Shown here: positions 30,126 through 37,645 of the stretch, in pieces
Layout: the number at the start of each line of letters is the position of its first letter
How positions within the stretch are numbered: the stretch's first letter is position 1
From: Chloroflexota bacterium
GTDB taxonomy: Bacteria; Chloroflexota; Anaerolineae; UBA4142; SHND01
DNA: 42,099 bases
Assembly (NCBI GenBank): GCA_029778615.1
Contig: JAKOPZ010000195.1
Coordinates: 1 to 42,099, forward strand
Direction: 5' to 3'
The notes under the pieces: generated by a model
What the model was told of the DNA's origin: nothing
What the model saw: the letters and a program-made list of their open reading frames with translations, nothing else
The model's database searches: none
Made by a program: the position numbers and the translations under genes

Positions 30126-31073
30126 ATGTTCAAGAATTTTATCAAGCGGGTCCGGCATCGGCAGATTCCCGATGCCCAAGTCATCTTTAATGCCTCGTCC
30201 GGTGATGCGGCACAGTCCGAAGCGCAGTTGGAACAAATTGTCGAAACGCTCCGCGAGCTCGGCGTGACCGCGCAAATCACACGGCTCAAGCCGGAAAACC
30301 GCATTCATCATCTCGCCGCACACGCGGCAAAACGCGGCGTGCCATTTCTCGTCGCGTGCGGCGGCGACAACACCATTGACCTCGCCGCGCGCGGCATCGT
30401 TGGCTCGAACACCACGCTCGTGATTGTGCCGACGGGCACACGCAACAATATCGCGCGCGCGTTAGATTTGCCGCAGGATGTTGTGAGCGCAACGTATTTG
30501 ATTCGCACAGGACAACGCGGGCGCGTGGATATGGGGCGCGTCAACATTGCGCGGCACGAAACAATGTTTCTGGAACTAATGACCATCGGGCTTGCGGCGG
30601 CGATGTTTCCGGCGCTCGACGCCACACAGAAAGGCGACCTCGCGCGTCTCGGCGATTTGCTCGGCACATTCATTTCCCATTCGCCCGCGACCTTTCATCT
30701 CAATCTCGACGCGGGCAAACAAGAAATTGACGTGCAAGCGTTAGTGCTGCTTGTGTTGAATATGCCGTATCTCGGCGCGAATTTTCAAATCGCGTCGAGT
30801 GTGGATTATTGCGACGGCTTGCTGGATGTCTTTGTCTACTCGGACTTGGGCAAGCTCGACCTCTTGACGCACGCGCTGCAGCTCGCACAAGGTTTCACCG
30901 ATGACCCGCGTGTGCGTCATCTGCGCGTAAAACAAATTGAGGTATACACTGAACCCGCCATGCCGGTCATGTTGGACGGCACAGTCCTGTCTGAAAAACT
31001 ATTACATCGGCGCACACTTGAATTGACCAGCGCGCCGCAAACCTTGAACGTGATGCGCGTCGCCGCGAGTTGA
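30126..31073 (+). CDS. Diacylglycerol kinase family lipid kinase
   Basis: 315 residues of the DAGK/sphingosine kinase/YegS fold. CGGDNTIDLAARGI near residues 77-90 is the GGDGT nucleotide-binding signature, and PTGTRNNIARALDLP near 105-119 is the conserved P-x-GT-x-N-x-x-AR segment. The C-terminal beta domain has DGLLDVFVY. It phosphorylates a lipid alcohol with ATP at the inner membrane face; the exact lipid is unknown. ATG 30126 has no clear SD; the open frame extends to 30048 but without family sequence. It converges with the CNBD gene: a palindrome TTGACGCGTCAA spans both stop codons, which are only 4 nt apart. Confidence 0.87.
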   Translation: MFKNFIKRVRHRQIPDAQVIFNASSGDAAQSEAQLEQIVETLRELGVTAQITRLKPENRIHHLAAHAAKRGVPFLVACGGDNTIDLAARGIVGSNTTLVIVPTGTRNNIARALDLPQDVVSATYLIRTGQRGRVDMGRVNIARHETMFLELMTIGLAAAMFPALDATQKGDLARLGDLLGTFISHSPATFHLNLDAGKQEIDVQALVLLVLNMPYLGANFQIASSVDYCDGLLDVFVYSDLGKLDLLTHALQLAQGFTDDPRVRHLRVKQIEVYTEPAMPVMLDGTVLSEKLLHRRTLELTSAPQTLNVMRVAAS

Positions 31074-31077
31074 CGCG

Positions 31078-31548
31078 TCAAATCACCAGGTCCGGCTGTT
31101 CCTCTTCGGCAAGCCGCTGCTGCGCGAGGTGCATGCGCTCCATGCTCGCCTGTGCAATTTCGCGCATCAGCGTATAACCCATCTGCGTATCTTGTGCCAT
31201 CGTATTTCGCAGTGGCTCGGCGTCAATCCGCAACACATGACAATCCGTGCCCGCGCGCGCCGTCATCGCGTACGTATGCGGTTCGATGAGCGCGGAAATG
31301 CCGAACGGTCCGACGGCGTTAATCGCGCCCGCCAAAACGCGGTGACGCGGGTCATCCGGCATTTTAAAATACAAGTCCACACTGCCGCGCGTCAAGAGAA
31401 ACAGGTAATTCGCGGGCTGTCCTTCTTCAAAAAAGGTTCCGTTGTATGGAATGGTTTCTTCCATGACGAACGGAAGCAAGCGCTCAATTTGGCTGTCGCT
31501 CAAGCGCGCAAAGAACGGATACGCGCGCAGTTGATTCATTGAAAGCAT
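31078..31548 (-). CDS. Cyclic nucleotide-binding domain protein without HTH
   Basis: 156 residues. NQLRAYPFFARLSDSQIERLLPFVMEETIPYNGTFFEEGQPANYLFLLTRGSVDLYF is the beta-roll of the cAMP/cGMP-binding fold, followed by the phosphate-binding cassette region FGISALIEPHTYAMTARAGTDCHVLRI (the canonical G-E...R-A-T is degenerate). There is no C-terminal helix-turn-helix, unlike CRP/FNR (~220 residues), so it is a stand-alone sensor domain. Start ATG 31548 is set by GGAGGAGG 5 nt upstream. The gene overlaps the 3' end of cydC by 65 nt and is therefore coupled to the cyd operon. Confidence 0.85.
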   Translation of the reverse strand: MLSMNQLRAYPFFARLSDSQIERLLPFVMEETIPYNGTFFEEGQPANYLFLLTRGSVDLYFKMPDDPRHRVLAGAINAVGPFGISALIEPHTYAMTARAGTDCHVLRIDAEPLRNTMAQDTQMGYTLMREIAQASMERMHLAQQRLAEEEQPDLVI

Positions 31549-33346
31549 CCTCGCCTCCTCCAAAAGATTGAACACGAAAATTGAAATTTTTCCGCAGTGC
31601 CTGATTCTGCAATGCCCACATGCGCGCGTACACACCGCGCTGTGCCAACAATTGCGCGTGTGCGCCGCGCTCTACCACGCGCCCTTGCTCCAAAACTAAA
31701 ATCTCGTCCATTCGTTCCAAACCAACCAGCCGATGCGTCAAAAGCAAGAGCGCGCCGTCTTGGGCTGCCTCAAAGAGCTCGCCCAGTATGGCACGTTCGG
31801 TGTGCGCGTCCAAATTCGCGGTCGGTTCGTCGAGAATCAATAACGGCGTGTCGCGCAGCAGCGCGCGCGCAATGCCGAGACGCTGACGCTCGCCGCCGCT
31901 CAATGCCGCGCCGCGTTCGCCGATGTTCGTGTCATAACCGTTCGGCAATTGTTCGACGAACGCGTGAATTTGCGCGCGCTGTGCCGCGCAAACAATTTCC
32001 TCGTCCGTCGCGTTCGGTTTCGCAAGTCGCAGATTGTCGCGCACAGAGGCGTTGAACAAATACGTTTGTTGCGAAATCACCGCGATGTTTTCACGCACCG
32101 CGTCGGCGGAACATTCGCGCAGAGATTTTCCTTCCAGATAAATTTCGCCCGCGTCGTATTCCCAAAAGCGCGCGAGCAAATGCACCAGCGTAGATTTTCC
32201 CGCGCCGCTCGCTCCCACCAGCGCGATTTTTTTTCCGCGCGCGAGCGAAAACGAAATGCCATCCAACGCGTTCGCGTGATGCGGCGCATACGCGAAGTTC
32301 AACTCGCAAACATCAAGCAGCATAGCGCCGTGTGCGCGTGCGTGTGCGCGTGCGTGTGCGTGTGCGCGTTCATCTACGCGTTCAATTTCAATTCTGTGCG
32401 TGTCCACAATTTCAAACAAACGTTTTCCCGCCGCGCGCGCGTTTTCGAACGCTTGCGCCGCTTGCGGCAGCGGTGTCACTGCCTCAAACGCGGCGATGGT
32501 CGCGAGCGCAATCGTCGCCAGATACACCGCGTGGAATCCGCCCGCGCTCGCGGCAGAAATGCCGACGACGAGAATCGCGAGCAGCGTGAGATTCGTGAAC
32601 AAATTGCTCGCGCCCGCTTGCAGCGCGTTGATTTGCGCGAGACGCATTTGTGCGGACGCGTATGCGGCGGACGTTTCGCGCGCGCGCGTTTTTACATTTT
32701 CGCCTTGTCCGAACGCGGTAATGTCGGCGGCGCCTTGAATCGCATCCACCAACTGCGCGTGCATCGTCGCGCGTTCGGTAATCCACTTTTGCGTTGCACT
32801 GCGCGCCGCGCGTTGAACGAACGACGGCAGACCGATTCCCGCGACGAGCCACGCGCCCCACAGCACGAACGCGAGCCGCGCGTCGTACTGCCACAAGAAC
32901 GCGCCCATGCCCAACGCGATGACGAACGCGACGAGCGGCGGCGCAAGCACGCGCACGTAAAAATCTTGAAGCGTGTCAATGTCCGCCACGGCGCGCGTCA
33001 ACATGTCGCCGCTTTGAAATTGCTGCACGCGCGCGGGAACGAGCGGTTCGAGCGCGTTGTAAAACCAGACGCGCAGCGCGGTGAGCAAACGCAAACTCAC
33101 CGTGTGCGCCGCGAGCCGTTCGAGATAACGCAGTCCCGCGCGCGCAATGCCAAAAAAACGCACGCCGACGATGGCGAGACTCAATTCCGCAATTGAAGGA
33201 TGCAGCGCGGCGGCGGAAATCAAATACGCGGACGCGGCGAGCAAGCCAATGCCCGCGCCCACCGTTCCCGCGCCGAGCAGAACTGCCAGCACAATCCACC
33301 ACTTGGACGCGGCGGCGAAACGCGCGAGGCGCGCAAACTCACGCAT
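31484..33346 (-). CDS. cydC: Thiol reductant ABC exporter subunit CydC
   Basis: 620 residues, fused transmembrane and ATPase half of the CydDC heterodimer, which exports cysteine/glutathione and is needed for cytochrome bd assembly. Six membrane segments (about 10-300), Walker A LVGASGAGKSTLVHL, signature LSGGERQRLGIARALL, Walker B LLILDEPTANLD, H-loop LTHRL. The linker before the ATPase domain contains an AHARAHARAHA run from a GTGTGCGCG microsatellite (32330-32368). Start ATG 33346 with GGGAG 6 nt upstream, overlapping the cydD stop by 8 nt; the frame from 33406 is longer but unsupported. The last ~40 residues overlap the CNBD gene and look unconserved. Confidence 0.92.
   Translation of the reverse strand: MREFARLARFAAASKWWIVLAVLLGAGTVGAGIGLLAASAYLISAAALHPSIAELSLAIVGVRFFGIARAGLRYLERLAAHTVSLRLLTALRVWFYNALEPLVPARVQQFQSGDMLTRAVADIDTLQDFYVRVLAPPLVAFVIALGMGAFLWQYDARLAFVLWGAWLVAGIGLPSFVQRAARSATQKWITERATMHAQLVDAIQGAADITAFGQGENVKTRARETSAAYASAQMRLAQINALQAGASNLFTNLTLLAILVVGISAASAGGFHAVYLATIALATIAAFEAVTPLPQAAQAFENARAAGKRLFEIVDTHRIEIERVDERAHAHARAHARAHGAMLLDVCELNFAYAPHHANALDGISFSLARGKKIALVGASGAGKSTLVHLLARFWEYDAGEIYLEGKSLRECSADAVRENIAVISQQTYLFNASVRDNLRLAKPNATDEEIVCAAQRAQIHAFVEQLPNGYDTNIGERGAALSGGERQRLGIARALLRDTPLLILDEPTANLDAHTERAILGELFEAAQDGALLLLTHRLVGLERMDEILVLEQGRVVERGAHAQLLAQRGVYARMWALQNQALRKNFNFRVQSFGGGEDAFNESTARVSVLCALERQPN
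32330..32368. repeat. GTGTGCGCG microsatellite inside cydC
   Basis: About two copies of a 12-nt unit GTGTGCGCGTGC followed by GTGTGCGTGTGCGCG. On the minus strand it encodes alternating Ala-His/Ala-Arg residues in the linker between membrane and ATPase domains. Confidence 0.75.
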
Positions 33347-35069
33347 AACCCGCTCCCGCCAACGCGAGCGCGCGATATGCGCCTTGACGCGCCAGCAATG
33401 TGTCATGCGTGCCGCGCTGTACGACGCGTCCGTTTTCGATTACGATAATCTCATCCGCGCGATACAACGTCGCCAAGCGATGCGCGATGAGCAGCGTCGT
33501 TCGTCCGCGCATCAAACGCGCCGTTGCGTCGCGCAATTGTGCTTCGAGTTCGGGGTCAACATTCGACGTGGGTTCATCCAAAATCAACAGCGGCGCATCT
33601 TTCAAAAACGCGCGCGCCAACGCCAAACGCTGTGCCTGCCCGCCGCTCAAACGCGCACCGTTTTCGCCAATGCTCGTTGCGTAACCTTGCGGCAGTGTAA
33701 CAATCCATTCGTGCAATTTCGCCGCGCGCGCCGCGCGTTCAATTTCGATTTGTGTCGCGTCGGGACGCGCAAAACGGATATTTTCCGCGAGCGTGTCGTG
33801 AAACAGATGCGGCGCTTGCGGCACATACGCGATGTGCGCGCGCCACGCGTCCGCGTCCAATTCGCGCAAGGGCATTCCGTCCAACAAAATTTCGCCGCGT
33901 GTCGGTTCGTCAAAGCGCAAGAGCAAATTGACGAGAGTGGATTTCCCCGCGCCGCTCGCGCCAAACAACGCGACGGTTTTACCCGCGCGAATTTCAAATG
34001 AAATGTCGCGCAGCGCCGCGCGCGCGTCGGGGTACGAAAACGCGATGTTGTGAAATTTTATGGTTTCTGGAAACTTTGCGCTTCGGTGATTAGGTGAGTG
34101 GGTGATTGGAAGCGGCGCGTCGAGAATTTCGGCGAGGCGATTTGCTACGGCGGCGCCTGACGCGGCGGCGTGAAAACGCTGTCCCAACGCGCGAAGCGGC
34201 ATGTAAAATTCGGGCGCGAGAATCAAGACAAACAGCGCGGGTTGAAATTCCATCTGAAAATACAACACACGCAGACCGATGCCCACCGCGACGAGCGCGA
34301 CGCTGATGGTCGCAAGCAATTCCAGAACGAACGCGGAGAGAAACGCGACGCGCAAGACGGCAAGCGTCGCGCGCGCGTATTCATCGCTCGCGCGTTGAAT
34401 GCTCGCCGCGAACGCTCGACTCTGATTCAAAAGTTTAAGCGTGGTCAATCCTTGCAGCGCGTCGAGCAAATGCCCGCTCAACGCGCTCATGCGTCCGAAT
34501 TGGCGCCGCGTCAGTCCTTCCGCCGCGTTGCCAATCAGAATCATAAAAAACGGAATGAGCGGCGCGGTGAGAATCAAGATGAGCGCGGACACCCAATCGA
34601 GCGGCGCGACGACGAAAAAAATCACGAGTGGCACGAGACTGGCAATGAACAATTGCGGAAGATATTGCGAAAAATACGCGTCGAGCGCTTCGACGCCGTT
34701 GACCGCCGTATTCGTCAATTCGCCCGTGCGTTCGCCGCGCGTGAACGCGGGTCCGCGCGCGAGGACACGTTCCAAAATCAGTTGCCGTAAATTTTGTTTC
34801 AGGTGAATTGCCAGCGCGCTCGCGGTAAATTCATTCGCGCTGTGAAACAGCGCGCGCAGAAAGACGACGACCAAAAGCAGCGCGAGAGGCGACCACAACG
34901 CGTCCAATTTTTCTCCGCCGAGAAAGGCGCGCGCAATCACCGCGCTCAACAACCACGCTTGCGCGAGAATCGTCAGCGCGCCGAGAAACGCGAACGCGAT
35001 GGTGAGAAAGAACAGGACGCGCTGGGAACGCGCGTACGAGAACAAACGGCGATTGAACACGAGGTGCAA
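33339..35069 (-). CDS. cydD: Thiol reductant ABC exporter subunit CydD
   Basis: 576 residues, partner of CydC. Six membrane segments (about 15-300) and the TGELTNTAVNGVEALDAYFSQYLPQL loop typical of CydD, then the ATPase domain: Walker A LFGASGAGKSTLVNL, Q-loop YVPQAP, signature LSGGQAQRLALARAFL, Walker B LLILDEPTSNVD, H-loop IAHRL. Three octamers (GTGATTAG, GTGAGTGG, GTGATTGG; 34086-34109) are translated in frame as PITHSPNH at the domain boundary. Start uncertain: TTG 35069 or GTG 35060; neither has a strong SD. The gene begins one base after a perfect 34-bp palindrome that separates it from cydB. Confidence 0.92.
   Translation of the reverse strand: MHLVFNRRLFSYARSQRVLFFLTIAFAFLGALTILAQAWLLSAVIARAFLGGEKLDALWSPLALLLVVVFLRALFHSANEFTASALAIHLKQNLRQLILERVLARGPAFTRGERTGELTNTAVNGVEALDAYFSQYLPQLFIASLVPLVIFFVVAPLDWVSALILILTAPLIPFFMILIGNAAEGLTRRQFGRMSALSGHLLDALQGLTTLKLLNQSRAFAASIQRASDEYARATLAVLRVAFLSAFVLELLATISVALVAVGIGLRVLYFQMEFQPALFVLILAPEFYMPLRALGQRFHAAASGAAVANRLAEILDAPLPITHSPNHRSAKFPETIKFHNIAFSYPDARAALRDISFEIRAGKTVALFGASGAGKSTLVNLLLRFDEPTRGEILLDGMPLRELDADAWRAHIAYVPQAPHLFHDTLAENIRFARPDATQIEIERAARAAKLHEWIVTLPQGYATSIGENGARLSGGQAQRLALARAFLKDAPLLILDEPTSNVDPELEAQLRDATARLMRGRTTLLIAHRLATLYRADEIIVIENGRVVQRGTHDTLLARQGAYRALALAGAGYA
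34086..34109. repeat. Octamer triplet inside cydD
   Basis: GTGATTAG, GTGAGTGG, GTGATTGG in tandem, 24 nt, so frame-neutral. It lies in the linker between membrane and ATPase domains. Confidence 0.6.
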
Positions 35070-35103
35070 AGACCTGACAGGTTTTCGAAAACCTGTCAGG
35101 TCT
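35070..35103. repeat. Perfect 34-bp palindrome between cydB and cydD
   Basis: 17-bp arms AGACCTGACAGGTTTTC and its exact reverse complement, with no loop. It is the same family as 15292-15341. It could form a cruciform or an RNA hairpin in the cyd mRNA. No T-run follows on the minus strand, so a processing or attenuation signal is possible but unproven. Confidence 0.8.
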
Positions 35104-35109
35104 GGTATT

Positions 35110-36126
35110 TCAGTACGTCAACGCTTCGGGTTTCGCCTCGATGCGTTTGCGAAAGACCCAGTACGTCCACGCTTGGTACGCCAACACAATCGGCACGAAA
35201 ATCAACGCGATGATGGTCATAATCGTCAACGTGTACGGCGACGACGACGCGTTGTAAATCGTCAGCGACCATTCGGGATTGAGCGACGAGACCATGACGC
35301 GCGGAAAGAGAATGAGGAAAATCGTCGCGACCGAAAGCAGAATCGAAAGCGCGGTCATCAAGAACGCCCAGCCGAACCAGCCGCGCTGCGCGAGCACGCC
35401 CGCGACCAACATCAGCACAATCATTCCAATCGGAATGACGCCAGGATTGATGCCCAAGCGCGTTACCAAATCCGTCGCAAAATACGTGGCGACAAAATAC
35501 AAGACCAGCAGAATCGCGGCGGGAATCCACAAGCGTTTTGCCGCATCCCGCGCGCGGCTTTCCAACGCGCCCGTCGTTTTCAACGCGAGAAAAATCGCGC
35601 CATAGAACGTAAACATCGCAACCGACGCGAGTCCGCCGAGCAGCGCGTACGGATTCAGCAAATCAAAAAACGTGCCGACGTATTGCATTTGCGCGTTGAT
35701 GGGCACGCCGCGAATCAAATTCGCAAACGCGACGCCGAGCAACAACGCGGGCACGAGACTGCCGCCAAAAATGCACCCGTCCCATAACGCGCGCCAGCGC
35801 GGATTTTTATCTTTACTGCGAAATTCGAACGCGACGCCGCGCACAATGAGCGCGAGCAATAACAAGAACAGCGCGAGATAGAAACCGCTGAACAGGGTCG
35901 CGTACCAATTCGGAAACGCGGCAAAGGTCGCGCCGCCCGCCGTCAAGAGCCATACTTCGTTGCCGTCCCAAAACGGACCAATCGTGTTGATGAGCGCGCG
36001 GCGTTCGGTATCATTCTTGCCGAGAAACGGCAGCAAAATTCCCACGCCGTAATCAAATCCTTCGAGCAAGAAAAATCCCGTATAGAGTACGGCGATGAGA
36101 ATAAACCAAAGAATGTTGAGATCCAT
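35110..36126 (-). CDS. cydB: Cytochrome bd ubiquinol oxidase subunit II
   Basis: 338 residues, eight to nine membrane segments. N-terminal ILWFILIAVLYTGFFLLEGFDYGVGILLPFLGKNDTERRALINTIGPFWDGNEVWLL is the family signature, including the GFDxGVG and P-x-WDGNEVWL motifs. It forms the heterodimer with CydA that reduces O2 to water with quinol, without pumping protons, at high O2 affinity. ATG 36126 with GGGAGGA upstream. It lies 9 nt after cydA and is followed by the 34-bp palindrome and cydD. Confidence 0.96.
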   Translation of the reverse strand: MDLNILWFILIAVLYTGFFLLEGFDYGVGILLPFLGKNDTERRALINTIGPFWDGNEVWLLTAGGATFAAFPNWYATLFSGFYLALFLLLLALIVRGVAFEFRSKDKNPRWRALWDGCIFGGSLVPALLLGVAFANLIRGVPINAQMQYVGTFFDLLNPYALLGGLASVAMFTFYGAIFLALKTTGALESRARDAAKRLWIPAAILLVLYFVATYFATDLVTRLGINPGVIPIGMIVLMLVAGVLAQRGWFGWAFLMTALSILLSVATIFLILFPRVMVSSLNPEWSLTIYNASSSPYTLTIMTIIALIFVPIVLAYQAWTYWVFRKRIEAKPEALTY

Positions 36127-36135
36127 GATTCCTCC

Positions 36136-37518
36136 CTATTCGGCGGGCTGCATCGCAAGCGCGCCTTTTTGTTTGGCGTTCGTTTGCGTTGTGCCGCTGC
36201 TGCGCGCAAATTTCACCAACAGATAAATGTCGGCAGCCATCAACGCCGCGTAAATCAACGTGAACCCGACGAGCGTCAAACCGACGCTGAACACATCGGA
36301 GGTGGGCGAGACGCCTTGTTCGACGCGCATCAAGCCAAACACAATCCACGGCATTCTGCCGATTTCTGCCATGAGCCAGCCCGTCGTCGTCGCGAGATAC
36401 GGCAGCAAAATCGCGAACGGGAAAAATTTGAGCCAGCGATTGTGGTTGTCAAGCATTTCGCTCAAGGCGAAAAACGCGGCGACGAGCGCGAACGCGAGGA
36501 GCAAGAAGCCCGCGCCAACCATCGCGCGAAAACTCCAATACACAATCCACGCGGGCGGCACATAATCGGCGGGACCGAATTCCGCCGCGTACTGCGCTTG
36601 CAAATCGTTGATGCCTTGTACGCGGCACGTGAGGTTATTGCACGCGAGCAAACTCAACGCGTACGGCAAACGCAGCGAGAAAATTTCTTGCGTGCCCGTG
36701 CGGTCGCCGATGGTGAACACCGAAAACGACGCGGGCTGTTCCGTTTCAAATAAACCTTCCGCCGCCGCGATTTTCATCGGCTGGGTTTGATAAATGTGCT
36801 GGGCTTGCGTGTGTCCGTTCAAAATCACGAGCCCGACGCCCAACACCGCAAACACCGCCGCAATCGTGAACGAACGCTTGAACATTTCGGGATTGGAATT
36901 GCGCGCGAGATGCCACGCCGCGATGCCGAGCACGAAAAACGATGCGGTGGTCAAACCCGCTGCGAACACGTGCGGATACTGCACCAACACATTTGGATTC
37001 AGCAGCAGCGCAAAGAAATCGGTCATTTCCGCGCGTCCGTTCCGCAGTATGTAACCGACAGGTTCTTGCATGAACGAATTCGCGATGAGAATCCACAACG
37101 CGGAAACGTTCGCGGCGAGCGCGACGAGCCAAATCGCGGCGAGATGCGCTTTGGCGGAAATTTTGTCCCAGCCAAAAATCCACACGCCGAGAAACGTGGA
37201 TTCGAGGAAAAACGCGAGCAGCGCTTCAATCGCGAGCGGCGCGCCAAAAATGTCGCCGACAAAACGCGAGTATTCGGACCAATTCATGCCGAATTGAAAT
37301 TCTTGGACGATGCCCGTGACCACGCCCATCGCAAAATTGATGACAAACAGTTTGCCCCAAAACTTGGTCATCTCTTTGTATACATCGCGTTTGGTGACGA
37401 CGAACATTGTTTCCATCAACGCGACGAGCAGCGCGAGACCCAACGTCAGAGGCACAAAGAAAAAGTGATAGACGGTAGTGATTGCGAATTGCAATCGCGA
37501 TAACGTTAAAACATCCAT
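36136..37518 (-). CDS. cydA: Cytochrome bd ubiquinol oxidase subunit I
   Basis: 460 residues, about nine membrane segments. LSRLQFAITTVYHFFFVPLTLGLA carries His18 (heme b595 ligand region); FGMNWSEYSRFVGDIFGAPLAIEALLAFFLESTFLGVWIFGWD includes the conserved Glu residues near heme d; NVLVQYPHVFAAGLTTASF carries the heme b558 His. GRMPWIVFGLMRVEQGVSP is the C-terminal GRQPW-type motif with Met instead of Gln. The quinol loop is of the short type. AGGAGG lies 5 nt before ATG 37518. First gene of cydABDC plus CNBD gene, all on the minus strand; it supports microaerobic respiration. Confidence 0.96.
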   Translation of the reverse strand: MDVLTLSRLQFAITTVYHFFFVPLTLGLALLVALMETMFVVTKRDVYKEMTKFWGKLFVINFAMGVVTGIVQEFQFGMNWSEYSRFVGDIFGAPLAIEALLAFFLESTFLGVWIFGWDKISAKAHLAAIWLVALAANVSALWILIANSFMQEPVGYILRNGRAEMTDFFALLLNPNVLVQYPHVFAAGLTTASFFVLGIAAWHLARNSNPEMFKRSFTIAAVFAVLGVGLVILNGHTQAQHIYQTQPMKIAAAEGLFETEQPASFSVFTIGDRTGTQEIFSLRLPYALSLLACNNLTCRVQGINDLQAQYAAEFGPADYVPPAWIVYWSFRAMVGAGFLLLAFALVAAFFALSEMLDNHNRWLKFFPFAILLPYLATTTGWLMAEIGRMPWIVFGLMRVEQGVSPTSDVFSVGLTLVGFTLIYAALMAADIYLLVKFARSSGTTQTNAKQKGALAMQPAE

Positions 37519-37609
37519 ATCTTCCTCCTGTGAGTTGCCAAGTTCGCTTTGATAAAATCACTGCCCAGTCCAAGTTCGGTCAAAATCAAGTGAACATCTC
37601 GCATCGTGT

Positions 37610-37638
37610 TTGACAGGCGCGCCGTGTCCTTGTAAGCT
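37610..37638 (+). promoter_or_regulatory. Promoter of the lhr gene, short or no leader
   Basis: TTGACA (37610-37615), 17 nt, TAAGCT (37633-37638), 7 nt to ATG 37646, no SD. The -35 is perfect; the -10 is weak (3 of 6). Confidence 0.45.
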
Positions 37639-37645
37639 TTTGCCG

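Noticed and set aside
31949-33196. 415-codon plus-strand frame over cydC
   Set aside because: Shadow of cydC; Arg/Cys/Val-rich with no start signal or family pattern.
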